Below, piece by piece: positions 26,979-35,914 of a DNA stretch of 64,000 bases (positions are counted from its first letter, which is position 1; every line of letters begins with the position of its first letter). Both the position numbers and the translations under genes were made by a program. A model generated the notes under the pieces. The model saw only the letters and a list, made by a program, of their open reading frames with translations, ran no database searches and was not told the origin of the DNA. The DNA is from Algivirga pacifica (lineage in GTDB: Bacteria > Bacteroidota > Bacteroidia > Cytophagales > Flammeovirgaceae). The stretch covers positions 1 through 64,000 of the forward strand of contig NZ_BAABJX010000010.1 of the NCBI RefSeq assembly GCF_039543525.1, given 5' to 3'.

Positions 26979-28391
26979 ATGATTAATATTGTACAATACC
27001 CTTGGATCCGCACTGCCCTAACACTTTTAGTCGTTATGCTAGGCAGTACCTCAATGTATGCCCAAAAATCTTTTGTAGGAAAAGTAGAGCTTGGCACAGC
27101 CACCTATTATGCCGACCGATACAACGGAAGAGAGACCCTTAATGGTGATGTTTTTGATAATAACCTAATGACCTGTGCAGTACAGCGTTCCATGTTTGAT
27201 TCAAACACCCTGTTGAAGGTTACTAATATTGATAATGGGAAATCAGTCATCGTCAAATCCAATGATGCCCTGAACCCTAACTCAACGGCTATTATTGACT
27301 TGACAAAAGCTGCTTTCAAGCAGATTGCAGAAATTAGAGAAGGTAGAATTAACATTAAAGTAGAGGCTCTTAAAACAAATGTGACTGAGACACCTCCTCA
27401 AAACCAAGGAACACTACTTGCAGGAGGTGAGCTAGGAGCATTAGAGCAAAAGGAAGCAGTACAACAAACTGCTCAAAGTATGGAAAGTACTGTAGCTGCA
27501 GTTCCGGCAGCTAATGTAGGTACTGATGATGTATTGATGAAAGCCACAGTTTTCAACCGAAGAGAGCTTAACGAATTTGAGGAAGAAGGTGACTTAAAAT
27601 ACAAGGACATGAATATTTGTGGTCACCCTACCCTACCTGCTGGTGCTGAGGTATTGATCAAGTCAAAAGAACAATCCAATGCAATTGCTTTTGCTACGGT
27701 AAAATTCAAAACTCCTTCCCTTAAGGTATCTCAAAAGGTAGCGAGCCAGATTAACTTGGACTTCAACAGTCAGATGTGGGTATTTGTACAAACGATCAGC
27801 GCTCCTGAAACGGTAGCAACGACTCCTGAAAAAGATGAAGCCTTGGCATCCAACACTGCTGAAACCCCTGCGCTTGATCCTAACACTCCAGCCGGACTCC
27901 CTGCCCTACAAACTGTAGGAGGTCGTGGATTAGGTGTAGGTCATAAAGAAGCTGTACAGGATGTTGTAGCAGTGGCTTCTCCTGTAAAAGAAACCACCAC
28001 TCCAGAGCCTACTGTTGAAAGTATTCATAATACGGTGACCCGTGCTCCTGAGAAAGAGGTAAAGCAAACGCTATTCATGGAGCCTACGGCAGACTACTCC
28101 CTATTCAAAAAGAGAGGAAAATATTATAACGTACAAGGAAAGCCCACTACGCCTGCCAACAGCTATGGTATACAACTTGCCATGCACTACAATATCCGTA
28201 GAGCACTAAAATCCGCTACAGATGCAATGTCAAAAGATATGGAAGACATTTACATCCACAAAGGGGTACACAAAGGCATGGAATGCTATCGTGTTTATTT
28301 TGGTGCCTACACTAAAGAAGAGGCCGGTATTATGCTAGACGCCGTAAAAGATCTCGGCTACAAAGATGCCTTCCTTAAACTTTATAAGTAA
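26979..28391 (+). CDS. Larger RlpA/SPOR-type envelope protein
   Basis: 470 residues from ATG 26979, which gives a proper signal peptide ending SMYAQ at residue 29. Residues 35-125 are a diverged DPBB domain (GTATYYADRYNGRETLNGD, DNGKSVIVKSND) in which several catalytic positions of RlpA are altered. A second DPBB-like stretch at about 185-270 is followed by a Pro/Thr/Glu-rich linker (270-370) and a C-terminal SPOR-type domain (385-470). It seems to be an elaborated paralogue of the preceding gene and probably binds rather than cuts peptidoglycan. Confidence 0.72.
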   Translation: MINIVQYPWIRTALTLLVVMLGSTSMYAQKSFVGKVELGTATYYADRYNGRETLNGDVFDNNLMTCAVQRSMFDSNTLLKVTNIDNGKSVIVKSNDALNPNSTAIIDLTKAAFKQIAEIREGRINIKVEALKTNVTETPPQNQGTLLAGGELGALEQKEAVQQTAQSMESTVAAVPAANVGTDDVLMKATVFNRRELNEFEEEGDLKYKDMNICGHPTLPAGAEVLIKSKEQSNAIAFATVKFKTPSLKVSQKVASQINLDFNSQMWVFVQTISAPETVATTPEKDEALASNTAETPALDPNTPAGLPALQTVGGRGLGVGHKEAVQDVVAVASPVKETTTPEPTVESIHNTVTRAPEKEVKQTLFMEPTADYSLFKKRGKYYNVQGKPTTPANSYGIQLAMHYNIRRALKSATDAMSKDMEDIYIHKGVHKGMECYRVYFGAYTKEEAGIMLDAVKDLGYKDAFLKLYK

Positions 28392-28393
28392 GA

Positions 28394-28463
28394 TACTAGG
28401 GATTAGCGACTAAGAATTAGCCGCTAATCCCTAACACCCAACACCTAATCCCCCCAACCCTAA
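28394..28463. repeat. Heptamer-register tract (NNYTARN words)
   Basis: From 28394 the spacer reads in sevens as variants of one pattern, such as GATTAGC, GACTAAG, CGCTAAT and ACCTAAT, up to 28463. GGGATTAGCG (28399-28408) pairs exactly with 28422-28431. The tract fills the spacer between the RlpA-like stop and the DUF58 start. Confidence 0.75.
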
Positions 28464-28465
28464 CT

Positions 28466-29368
28466 ATGGATTTCAATAAGATCAAGGAATACGGCAATCT
28501 TGAAATGCTTGCCAAGCAACTTGTAGAGGGCTTTATTACCGGTCTTCATAAATCACCCTATCATGGATTTTCAGTAGAATTTGCAGAGCACAACCTCTAC
28601 AACCCCGGTGATAGTACCCGACATATCGATTGGAAAGTATTTGCTCGCACCGACAGGCTATACACCAAGCGATATGAAGAGGAAACCAATCTCAGAGCCA
28701 TGATTGTGACCGATGTCTCCTCCTCTATGTATTACCCCCTTCAGGATGCAGGAAAATTAAACTTTAGTCTTGTGGCCGGTGCAGCCATTGCCTATATGCT
28801 GCAAAAGCAAAGAGATGCGGTGGGACTATGTACTTTTCATGAAGAAATAGACCTAATGACTCCCGTCAAGTCTACCCCTAAACACATTCACAATCTTTTC
28901 TTGCAAATGCAACGCTTGCAGGATGCCCCTAAAAACGAAAAGAAAAGAACCAATGTGGCTGAAGTTATTCATCATGTAGCCGAGCGTATCCACAAACGTT
29001 CCCTAGTCGTAATATTCAGTGACATGATGGATTCAGATGATAATTTGGAGGAAACGTTTGCAGCGCTACAACATTTGAAGCACAACAACCACGAGGTCTT
29101 ATTATTCCACGTCACCGATAGTCTTACGGAGATGGCGTTCGATTTCCCTGAAAAGCCTACGATTTTTGTCGATGTAGAAACCGGTGTAGAAGAAAAAGTA
29201 CAACCTGCACAAATCAGAGATTATTATCGTAAGCAAATTTTAGAACGATATCATCAGATTAAGCTCCGTTGTGGACAATACAAAATTGATTTCATAGAAG
29301 CTGACTGTCGTAAAGATGTAGATCAGGTATTATTGCCTTATCTGATTAAGCGTCGAAATATGAGATAA
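28466..29368 (+). CDS. DUF58 / vWA-like protein
   Basis: A 300-residue cytoplasmic protein of the DUF58 family. The hallmark GDSTRHIDWKVFARTD lies at residues 48-63, followed by a von Willebrand A-like domain with the metal site DVSSS at 83-87 and a second acidic strand VVIFSDMMDSDD near 180. DUF58 proteins usually work with a MoxR-type AAA+ ATPase; none is adjacent, so the partner would be elsewhere. Confidence 0.88.
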   Translation: MDFNKIKEYGNLEMLAKQLVEGFITGLHKSPYHGFSVEFAEHNLYNPGDSTRHIDWKVFARTDRLYTKRYEEETNLRAMIVTDVSSSMYYPLQDAGKLNFSLVAGAAIAYMLQKQRDAVGLCTFHEEIDLMTPVKSTPKHIHNLFLQMQRLQDAPKNEKKRTNVAEVIHHVAERIHKRSLVVIFSDMMDSDDNLEETFAALQHLKHNNHEVLLFHVTDSLTEMAFDFPEKPTIFVDVETGVEEKVQPAQIRDYYRKQILERYHQIKLRCGQYKIDFIEADCRKDVDQVLLPYLIKRRNMR

Positions 29369-29402
29369 ACATAGAAAATAAGGATGTCCATGATGGACAC
29401 CC

Positions 29403-30716
29403 TTATTTTTTAATTTTAGAGTCCGTTCTGATATTCGCTCCTAATTGATTGAGGATAGAATAAAGTCCAAAGTATGTCCTATTCAGATATAGGCCATCCT
29501 TAGCTCCTCTTGGACGTTTAGCTTCACGTAAAGGTTTTATCTTAGACGACTGCTCCCCGAAGGCATACACCTCTTCAAAGTAACGATCATCTCCAAAATC
29601 GAACATATCATTTCGAAACGGTCTACTTAATAACTCAATCAACTGACTGAAGGTCTCTTCCAATATTACTTTATCCTCTGCAGAGTCTTCTGGATGAATA
29701 AATTTAAGTGCATAAAATAGCTCTTGTATAGAAGGCCCTCCATTTTGAGATGGATACATCAAGGCAAAATATTGATCATAAAATGTTCTTGGTAATGTCT
29801 TTACACAACCAAAATCTATAATCCCCAATATACCATCTTCTCCGATCAGGAAATTACCCGGATGTGGATCGGCATGCACTTCCAATAAGGTATGTACCTG
29901 ATAATCATAAAAATCCCATAATGCCTGCCCAATCTGATTTCTGATTTCTTGTGATGGATTAGTTTTTAGGAACTTATCCAAATGCAACCCTTCTAACCAA
30001 TCCATTGTCAAAACTCGATCAGAAGAATATTCCTTGTAATAGTTAGGGAATCGTACATTAGGGATATCTTGGCAAGCTGCGGTCAATTTCAGTGAACGTT
30101 CTAGTTCTAGGTGATAATCTGTTTCCGAAAGAAGCATTTCCTCTACTTCTTCCATATACAAATCAACTTCTTTCTCATTAAGTCCTATAATTCTTACTGC
30201 AAATGGCTTTACCAGCTTGAGGTCTGCACTGACACTATTCGCCACACCAGGGTATTGCACTTTTACCGCCAGCTTTTTATCTCCTAAAGATGCTTGATGT
30301 ACCTGACCAATAGAAGCTGCATTAATTGCCTCCTTGCTAAAGGTATCAAACAACTCATCAGGAGACTTCCCAATTGATTTACGGAAGGTTCTCACCACCA
30401 AAGGGTATGAGAGCGGAGGAGCTGAATACTGTGCCATCTGAAACTTCTCAGAATATGCTGTAGGAAGCATATTCCGATCCATACTCATCATTTGAGCTAC
30501 CTTAAGAGCACTCCCTTTTAGCTCACTCAAAGCGCCATAAATGTCTTTGGCATTTTCCTGATGCAAATCCTCTTTGGTTACCTTGGGATCTACCAATTTT
30601 TTGGCATAATGCTTTACATAATTTGATCCTACCTTGACACCTGTTTGCATAAAACGGCTAGCCCTTTGCACTTTAGAGGCAGGTATACTATTCTGGGAGG
30701 GTTGCTTTTCTGACAT
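29403..30716 (-). CDS. ABC1/UbiB-family atypical kinase
   Basis: A 437-residue ADCK/UbiB-type protein-kinase-like protein. Visible motifs: ALKVAQMMS near residue 71 at the place of the usual KxGQ, the Ala-rich loop AASIGQVHQA near 131 followed by KLAVKVQYPG, EVEEMLLSETDYHLE near 185, the catalytic HADPHPGNFLI near 280 and the metal-binding IDFGCVK near 297. The family supports quinone synthesis or lipid homeostasis through ATPase activity. KVAQ instead of KxGQ is unusual. It follows a TetR gene by 19 bases and probably shares its operon. Confidence 0.85.
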   Translation of the reverse strand: MSEKQPSQNSIPASKVQRASRFMQTGVKVGSNYVKHYAKKLVDPKVTKEDLHQENAKDIYGALSELKGSALKVAQMMSMDRNMLPTAYSEKFQMAQYSAPPLSYPLVVRTFRKSIGKSPDELFDTFSKEAINAASIGQVHQASLGDKKLAVKVQYPGVANSVSADLKLVKPFAVRIIGLNEKEVDLYMEEVEEMLLSETDYHLELERSLKLTAACQDIPNVRFPNYYKEYSSDRVLTMDWLEGLHLDKFLKTNPSQEIRNQIGQALWDFYDYQVHTLLEVHADPHPGNFLIGEDGILGIIDFGCVKTLPRTFYDQYFALMYPSQNGGPSIQELFYALKFIHPEDSAEDKVILEETFSQLIELLSRPFRNDMFDFGDDRYFEEVYAFGEQSSKIKPLREAKRPRGAKDGLYLNRTYFGLYSILNQLGANIRTDSKIKK

Positions 30717-30735
30717 CGGGTTTCTATTTAATGGT

Positions 30736-31368
30736 TTAAGGACGGTGCTGTATCATAAACTTGACAAAGTCTACAGAAGCATCCAGAATATTTGTCCCCA
30801 TTAGATCAAATGCTAAGTTGACTGCTTTCTCCACCAGGGTATCCGTACTCTCGAACTGTTCCGAATGATCTTTTGTCCAATAATCCAATATGAATAATAA
30901 CTGCAACCAGAAGAGATCTTTGTAACGGTCCTGAATAAAGGGGCGCTCAGCCAGTTCTCCCGATTGCTCTCCCTCAAACAACACCTCCTTTATAAACTCC
31001 TGAAAGTGCTCCTTAAAGGACTTCATACAAGATGCCGATGACCATTTACCATTTCGTGGTCGCTTTCTAAAAGAATAAACCACAAAACTCCGTTGTTGTT
31101 TCAGCTCTTCCAACAAAGTATAGTAAAAGGAGAGGACCTTTTCTCTTACCATATAGTCAGCATACACCTCTTCATTTTTAACTTTTCCAAGAGTATCTTG
31201 AATAAACTCTTCCCAAATAGAACTTTCTACAGCATGAAAAGAAGCAAAATGTGTGTAAAATTCAGCTTCTGACTCTCCCATTTCATACATAAAATGGAAA
31301 ATAGACACTGGAGGAGCGCCCTTCGATAAAATATGCCTCACATAAGCATCTACGATTTTTTTTCTCAT
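30736..31368 (-). CDS. TetR-type transcriptional regulator
   Basis: 210 residues from ATG 31368. The N-terminus (KKIVDAYVRHILSKGAPPVSIFHFMYEMGESEAEFYTHFASFHAVESSIW) has the TetR helix-turn-helix shape, with FYTHF as the recognition-helix end. The remainder is an all-helical ligand-binding domain. It sits immediately before the ABC1 kinase gene and so may control it. An inverted repeat, AAACAAACTT at 31381-31390 with its complement at 31420-31429, lies just upstream of the start and is a candidate self-operator. Confidence 0.75.
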   Translation of the reverse strand: MRKKIVDAYVRHILSKGAPPVSIFHFMYEMGESEAEFYTHFASFHAVESSIWEEFIQDTLGKVKNEEVYADYMVREKVLSFYYTLLEELKQQRSFVVYSFRKRPRNGKWSSASCMKSFKEHFQEFIKEVLFEGEQSGELAERPFIQDRYKDLFWLQLLFILDYWTKDHSEQFESTDTLVEKAVNLAFDLMGTNILDASVDFVKFMIQHRP

Positions 31369-31380
31369 ATTTTTCACAGA

Positions 31381-31429
31381 AAACAAACTTTTTATAAATA
31401 ATTATGTTATATTCAATTGAAGTTTGTTT
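31381..31429. promoter_or_regulatory. Inverted repeat upstream of the TetR gene
   Basis: AAACAAACTT (31381-31390) is the exact complement of 31420-31429, with 29 bases between. It overlaps the expected TetR promoter region. TetR operators usually have closer half-sites, so two dimers or a looped site would be needed. Confidence 0.4.
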
Positions 31430-31459
31430 GTTAGTTTAGTTTATTAAAGTGGAAAGGGA

Positions 31460-31486
31460 CCTCTAATATTTAGGGGTTTCTTTTTT
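31460..31486 (+). terminator. Orphan + strand terminator-like hairpin
   Basis: CCTCTAA (31460-31466) pairs with TTAGGGG (31470-31476) with one U-G pair, followed by TTTCTTTTTT. No + strand gene precedes it; the neighbour is the divergent TetR gene. It may end a small RNA. The + strand box TAATTTTG at 31644-31651 is a more likely hemL promoter. Confidence 0.55.
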
Positions 31487-31709
31487 ATTTGCGCCTTAGT
31501 TAGGTAATTTGTACTTTTCCAATAATAAATAGCATCTTCTCTCATCTCTCCAATAGAACTTATTCAGAACAGCTAAATAATACACTTAAGCCCTATGATG
31601 ACAACGAATGAAAAGGGAATAGTGTTTAATAAATGAGAATTTGTAATTTTGTAGTGATAGGTAATTCACTCCTTTTTGAATCGATTTACTCATTTAAACT
31701 AAAGATACA

Positions 31710-33005
31710 TTGAAAACAGACAATAGCCGCGCATTATTCGAACAAGCACAAGCATTTATTCCCGGTGGAGTAAATTCCCCAGTAAGGGCATTTAAATCCG
31801 TTGGAGGTACTCCTCTATTCATTAAAAGAGCAGAAGGGGCTTATGTTTACGACGAAGACGATAATCAATATATAGAGCTTATCAACTCATGGGGACCAAT
31901 GATCTTAGGACACAAGCATCCTAAAATTGAGCAAGCAGTCCTAAATGCCGTTCAGAATTCCCTTTCATTTGGTGCACCTACGCAACGTGAGATTACGATC
32001 GCAGAATTGATCGTAAGCATGGTTCCTTCCATTGAAAAAGTTAGAATGGTGAACTCCGGTACAGAAGCGACAATGTCAGCAATTCGTGTTGCCAGAGGAT
32101 ACACTGGAAGAGACAAGTTTATCAAGATTGAAGGGTGTTACCACGGACACGGAGACTCTTTTCTAATTGCAGCAGGTAGTGGTGCAGTCACTATGGGTAC
32201 ACCAGATAGCCCCGGAGTAACGAAAGGTACAGCCAAAGATACTCTACTAGCGCCTTTCAATGACCTTGAAGCTATGCGTAAGGTAGTAGAAAATAACAAG
32301 GATGAGGTTGCTGCCATTATTATCGAGCCTGTTGCGGGGAATATGGGATGTGTGCTCCCTAAGGAAGGTTACTTAGAAGGGCTGAGAGAACTATGTGATG
32401 AGCATGGTATTGTATTGATTTTTGATGAGGTAATGACCGGATTCCGTCTTGCTCCGGGAGGTGCTCAAGAACGTTTCGGTGTGACTCCTGACATGACCAC
32501 ATTGGGTAAGATTATTGGTGGAGGTATGCCAGTAGGTGCTTATGGGGGTAAGAAAGAAATCATGGACTATGTATCTCCTGCAGGACCTGTATACCAAGCA
32601 GGAACACTTTCTGGGAACCCTATCTCTATGGCTGCCGGATTGACAATGCTATCCCTACTAAATGAGAATCCTGAGGTATATACCTCTTTGGATGAAAAGG
32701 GAGCTTACCTTAGAGAAGGATATGAGAAATCGCTAAAAGATCTAGGCTTAAATTACACCATCAATAGTGTAGGGTCTATGAATACGCTTTTCTTTACAGA
32801 TAAAGAAGTTCATAATTTCGAGGATGCAAAAACCTCTAACCTGGAGCTGTTTAGAAAATACTTCCATGCAATGTTGGACAGAGGTATTTATTTAGGTCCA
32901 TCACAGTTTGAAAGTCTATTCCTATCAACTGCACTGATCGACAACGACTTGGATAGAATCATCAAGGCTAACCACGAGTCTTTAAAAGAGATCCATGGTA
33001 AATAA
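31710..33005 (+). CDS. hemL: Glutamate-1-semialdehyde 2,1-aminomutase
   Basis: A 431-residue PLP enzyme that converts glutamate-1-semialdehyde to 5-aminolevulinate, the second step of the C5 route to haem. It begins with TTG at 31710. The N-terminus ALFEQAQAFIPGGVNSPVRAF is typical. The PLP-binding Lys is Lys267 in TTLGKIIGGGMPVGAYGG; NSGTEATMSAIRVARGYTGR near 110 and YQAGTLSGNPISMAAG near 295 also fit. It is a single gene bounded by a palindromic element on the 3' side. Confidence 0.95.
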   Translation: MKTDNSRALFEQAQAFIPGGVNSPVRAFKSVGGTPLFIKRAEGAYVYDEDDNQYIELINSWGPMILGHKHPKIEQAVLNAVQNSLSFGAPTQREITIAELIVSMVPSIEKVRMVNSGTEATMSAIRVARGYTGRDKFIKIEGCYHGHGDSFLIAAGSGAVTMGTPDSPGVTKGTAKDTLLAPFNDLEAMRKVVENNKDEVAAIIIEPVAGNMGCVLPKEGYLEGLRELCDEHGIVLIFDEVMTGFRLAPGGAQERFGVTPDMTTLGKIIGGGMPVGAYGGKKEIMDYVSPAGPVYQAGTLSGNPISMAAGLTMLSLLNENPEVYTSLDEKGAYLREGYEKSLKDLGLNYTINSVGSMNTLFFTDKEVHNFEDAKTSNLELFRKYFHAMLDRGIYLGPSQFESLFLSTALIDNDLDRIIKANHESLKEIHGK

Positions 33006-33060
33006 GCACTTCGCTTAGAGATAGGTTTTCTAAGGTCGAATAAATAACCGTCGAGCTACT

Positions 33061-33221
33061 AACCTACTTTGTTGAATCGTTGAATTGAGCTTCGCTCGTT
33101 GAATTTCATCTCCGATGAGTTGATTCGAGTTGAACTGTTGATTGAACTCAATAAACAGTTCAACTCGAATCAACGAGCGAAGCTCAATTCAACGATTCAA
33201 CGGTTCAACAAAGCGAGTTGG
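33061..33221. repeat. Nested palindromic element upstream of hldD
   Basis: Inverted arms (33061-33139 and 33155-33221) built from the word GTTGAAT(C/T). The micro-palindrome GAGC-TTC-GCTC (33087-33097) stands between two copies of GTTGAATT. A further one, TCATC-TCC-GATGA (33106-33118), is present in the left arm but absent from the right arm. The same element occurs after hldD at 34331-34517. No gene lies between 33006 and 33304. Confidence 0.8.
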
Positions 33222-33304
33222 TAGTATGCCGAATAGATATTCAAAACCAATCAGGCCTATCTCATTTCTTACAAAAAACACCTACATCAACCACAAATTA
33301 CATT

Positions 33305-34270
33305 ATGATCGTTGTAACCGGTGCTGCCGGATTTATAGGCAGCTGTATGATATCTCGTCTGAATCAGGATAATTTTAATTATATCATCGCTGTAGACGAT
33401 TTTTCTTTTCCAGAAAAAAACAAGAACCTGGAAGGTAAAAATATTCAGGAAAAAGTAGAGAGAGAAGAGTTCTTTAACTGGCTGGAGCAAAACCATGAGG
33501 AAGTAGAGTTTATCTTCCATATGGGGGCCCGCACCAATACGGCAGAGTTTGATGTAGAGCTATTGAATCATCTTAACCTGGAGTATACCAAAAAGATGTG
33601 GAAAGCTTGTTGTGACTATCAAATCCCATTGGTTTACGCTTCTTCGGCAGCTACTTATGGACTAGGAGAACACGGTTACGAGGATTCTGAAGAAATCATT
33701 TATGACCTGGAACCCCTAAATCCTTATGGTGTTTCCAAAAATGATTTTGACAAATGGGCTATGCAGCAAGAAGAAAAACCTTTTTTCTGGGCAGGTCTAA
33801 AATTCTTTAATGTGTACGGCCCTAATGAGTATCACAAAGGACGTATGGCCTCTGTGATTCTACACGCGTTCCGCCAAATCTCCGACACCAACGGAATGAA
33901 ACTCTTCCGTTCACACAACCCTGAATTCAAGGATGGAGAGCAAACGCGTGACTTTGTTTACGTAAAGGACGTTGTAGAAGTCATGATGTTCCTAATGCAC
34001 CACCGCAAAAACAGTGGGCTGTATAACTTGGGAACAGGAAAAGGCAGAACCTTCCTGGACTTAACAACTAATACTTTCAAGGCCATGAATGTAGAGGAGA
34101 ATATCTCTTTTGTAGATACACCGGAGGACATTCGAGACAAGTATCAGTACTTTACAGAGGCCAATATGGATAAACTGAAAGGTATAGGATATTCCCGTCC
34201 ATTCCATACGCTAGAAGAAGGCGTTGAAGATTATGTTAAAAATTACCTATTGGACGGAAAGTATTATTAA
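33305..34270 (+). CDS. hldD: ADP-L-glycero-D-manno-heptose 6-epimerase
   Basis: 321 residues from ATG 33305; an earlier GTG-type start would add 29 residues encoded by the palindromic spacer. It is a short-chain dehydrogenase with the NAD(P) loop GAAGFIGS at 6-13, the catalytic YASSAATYG near 112-120 and YGVSKNDFDKW near 144. HMGARTNTAEFD and FFNVYGPNEYHKGRMASV are characteristic of HldD. It makes the heptose precursor of the lipopolysaccharide inner core. It is bracketed on both sides by copies of one palindromic element. Confidence 0.9.
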   Translation: MIVVTGAAGFIGSCMISRLNQDNFNYIIAVDDFSFPEKNKNLEGKNIQEKVEREEFFNWLEQNHEEVEFIFHMGARTNTAEFDVELLNHLNLEYTKKMWKACCDYQIPLVYASSAATYGLGEHGYEDSEEIIYDLEPLNPYGVSKNDFDKWAMQQEEKPFFWAGLKFFNVYGPNEYHKGRMASVILHAFRQISDTNGMKLFRSHNPEFKDGEQTRDFVYVKDVVEVMMFLMHHRKNSGLYNLGTGKGRTFLDLTTNTFKAMNVEENISFVDTPEDIRDKYQYFTEANMDKLKGIGYSRPFHTLEEGVEDYVKNYLLDGKYY

Positions 34271-34330
34271 TTTGCTTTTAGTAGGTTTGTTACCTATCGC
34301 TTCATTAAGCTTGAGGAAGCGACCATCATA

Positions 34331-34517
34331 CTACTGACTAGCTCTGTTGAATCGTTGATTCGTTGAATTGAGCTTCACTCGTTGATTCGAGTTGAACTGT
34401 TAATTGAAATATATACTAACACTCAAAAAAACATATCAACTCGAATCAACGAGCGAAGCTCAATTCAACTCACCGAAGGTGAAATTCAACGATTCAACAA
34501 AGCCAGTTAGCAGTATA
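34331..34517. repeat. Nested palindromic element downstream of hldD
   Basis: Arms of about 75 bases (34331-34402 and 34434-34517) repeat the plan of the element at 33061. The right arm contains TCACC-GAA-GGTGA (34470-34482) flanked by repeats of the word GTTGAA(T) in inverted sense; the left arm lacks it. GAGC-GAA-GCTC lies at 34451-34461. The rest of the spacer up to 34581 is AT-rich. Confidence 0.8.
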
Positions 34518-34581
34518 ATAACTACTTCTTCCAACTTAATTAAGCGATAAACTATCTTTTTCACCTTATATCACTAAAGCC

Positions 34582-35802
34582 ATAGACTTTTCACTATTTA
34601 TATCGAGAAGAATTCGTAATAATCAGAAAGGAGCCTTTTCCGCTACCATCGCCAAAATTGCGATTAGTAGTGTAGGGCTTGGTATATGCTCTTTGATCAT
34701 TGCTTTCTCCATCTATTATGGGTTCAGGAATGCGATCGAAGAGAAAATCATGACGCATGCTGCCCACCTTCAGCTAGAGCGCTTTTCGATTACGAACTCC
34801 AGGGAGGAAATGCCTGTTTCTGTCAAGGATTTACATATCTATCAGGATGCAGACACCATCGTTGGCATCAAACAAATCCAGCGTTATGCCCATAAGTGGG
34901 GGCTACTAAAAACCGACTCAGAGGTTTCGGGTGTTTTAATCAAAGGCATCGGGGCAGAGTATGATACCTTAAGGCTCCATAATGCGCTGGTTGCAGGACG
35001 TCTACCTAATATCTATGAGGAAAAAGTAGGAAGAGAAGTACTTATCAGCCAACGTATGGCTCGCAAGATGCAACTCAAAGTCAATGATAAAATCATTCTC
35101 TACTTTATTCAAGAGCCTCCAAGAGCACGTAGATTGACCATTTCCGGCATTTACAATACTGGATTAGAAGAATTTGATGATTTATTAGCCATTGCTGATA
35201 TCCGTACCATACAACAAATCAATAACTGGGAAGATGATATGGTCGGAGGACTGGAAATATTTGTGGATGACTTTGAGTACCTAGACGAATATGCCAGCAT
35301 GCTCAGAGATGAAGTAGACCTCAACTTATTAATGGGAAAAATCACCTACAACTATGCCCATTTCTTCAATTGGTTTGAGATGATGAGACAAAACGTATTC
35401 GTTTTAATCATTATCATTCTATTTGTGGTTATCTTCAACATCGCCTCTATTCTGCTAATTCTCATCATGGAGAGGGTTCGATTGATTGGTAGTTTAAAGG
35501 CAATGGGGGCTAAAAACTGGCAGATTCAAAAAGTGTTTATCTTTAACGGGATGCGTATGACACTGAAAGGACTTTTCTGGGGTAATATCGTGGGAATACT
35601 CTTCTGTATCCTGCAAACTCACTTTGAGCTAGTTCCTCTTGATCCTGAGACCTATTATATCGACCATGTACCTGTCATTATGAAATGGTCCACCATCTTT
35701 TGGCTCAACGCTTTACTATTTGGGTGTATCTCTGCCTCTCTATTAATTCCAACAGCTATTGTAGGAGGAATCAAGCCGATCAAGTCGATTAAATTCAGTT
35801 AA
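34582..35802 (+). CDS. LolC/LolE-like ABC permease without a standard start codon
   Basis: About 406 residues if initiated at ATA 34582; the first conventional codon, TTG 34693, falls in the middle of the first membrane helix. In-frame sequence from 34582 gives a family-like N-terminus (xDFSLFISRRIRNNQKGAFSATIAK), then TM1, a MacB-type periplasmic domain (residues 70-265) and three further helices with the FtsX-like motif SLKAMGAKNWQI. LolC/E proteins move lipoproteins to the outer membrane with LolD, which is not encoded nearby. The reading frame is closed by TAA at 34537, and no ATG, GTG or TTG occurs before 34693. Confidence 0.8.
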   Translation: MDFSLFISRRIRNNQKGAFSATIAKIAISSVGLGICSLIIAFSIYYGFRNAIEEKIMTHAAHLQLERFSITNSREEMPVSVKDLHIYQDADTIVGIKQIQRYAHKWGLLKTDSEVSGVLIKGIGAEYDTLRLHNALVAGRLPNIYEEKVGREVLISQRMARKMQLKVNDKIILYFIQEPPRARRLTISGIYNTGLEEFDDLLAIADIRTIQQINNWEDDMVGGLEIFVDDFEYLDEYASMLRDEVDLNLLMGKITYNYAHFFNWFEMMRQNVFVLIIIILFVVIFNIASILLILIMERVRLIGSLKAMGAKNWQIQKVFIFNGMRMTLKGLFWGNIVGILFCILQTHFELVPLDPETYYIDHVPVIMKWSTIFWLNALLFGCISASLLIPTAIVGGIKPIKSIKFS

Positions 35803-35914
35803 AAAGCGAAGTGTGTACAATTAATTGGAAAATACATGCTAAAAATCACATTTATTTCATAAATTCGGCACCTGTTTTTGAAACGTGATAAAGTTTCTTT
35901 TAAGAAAAAAGAAT

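Noticed and set aside
34693..34695. TTG as start of the LolC-like permease
   Set aside because: It would cut the first membrane helix in half, whereas in-frame sequence before it continues to look like the family N-terminus.
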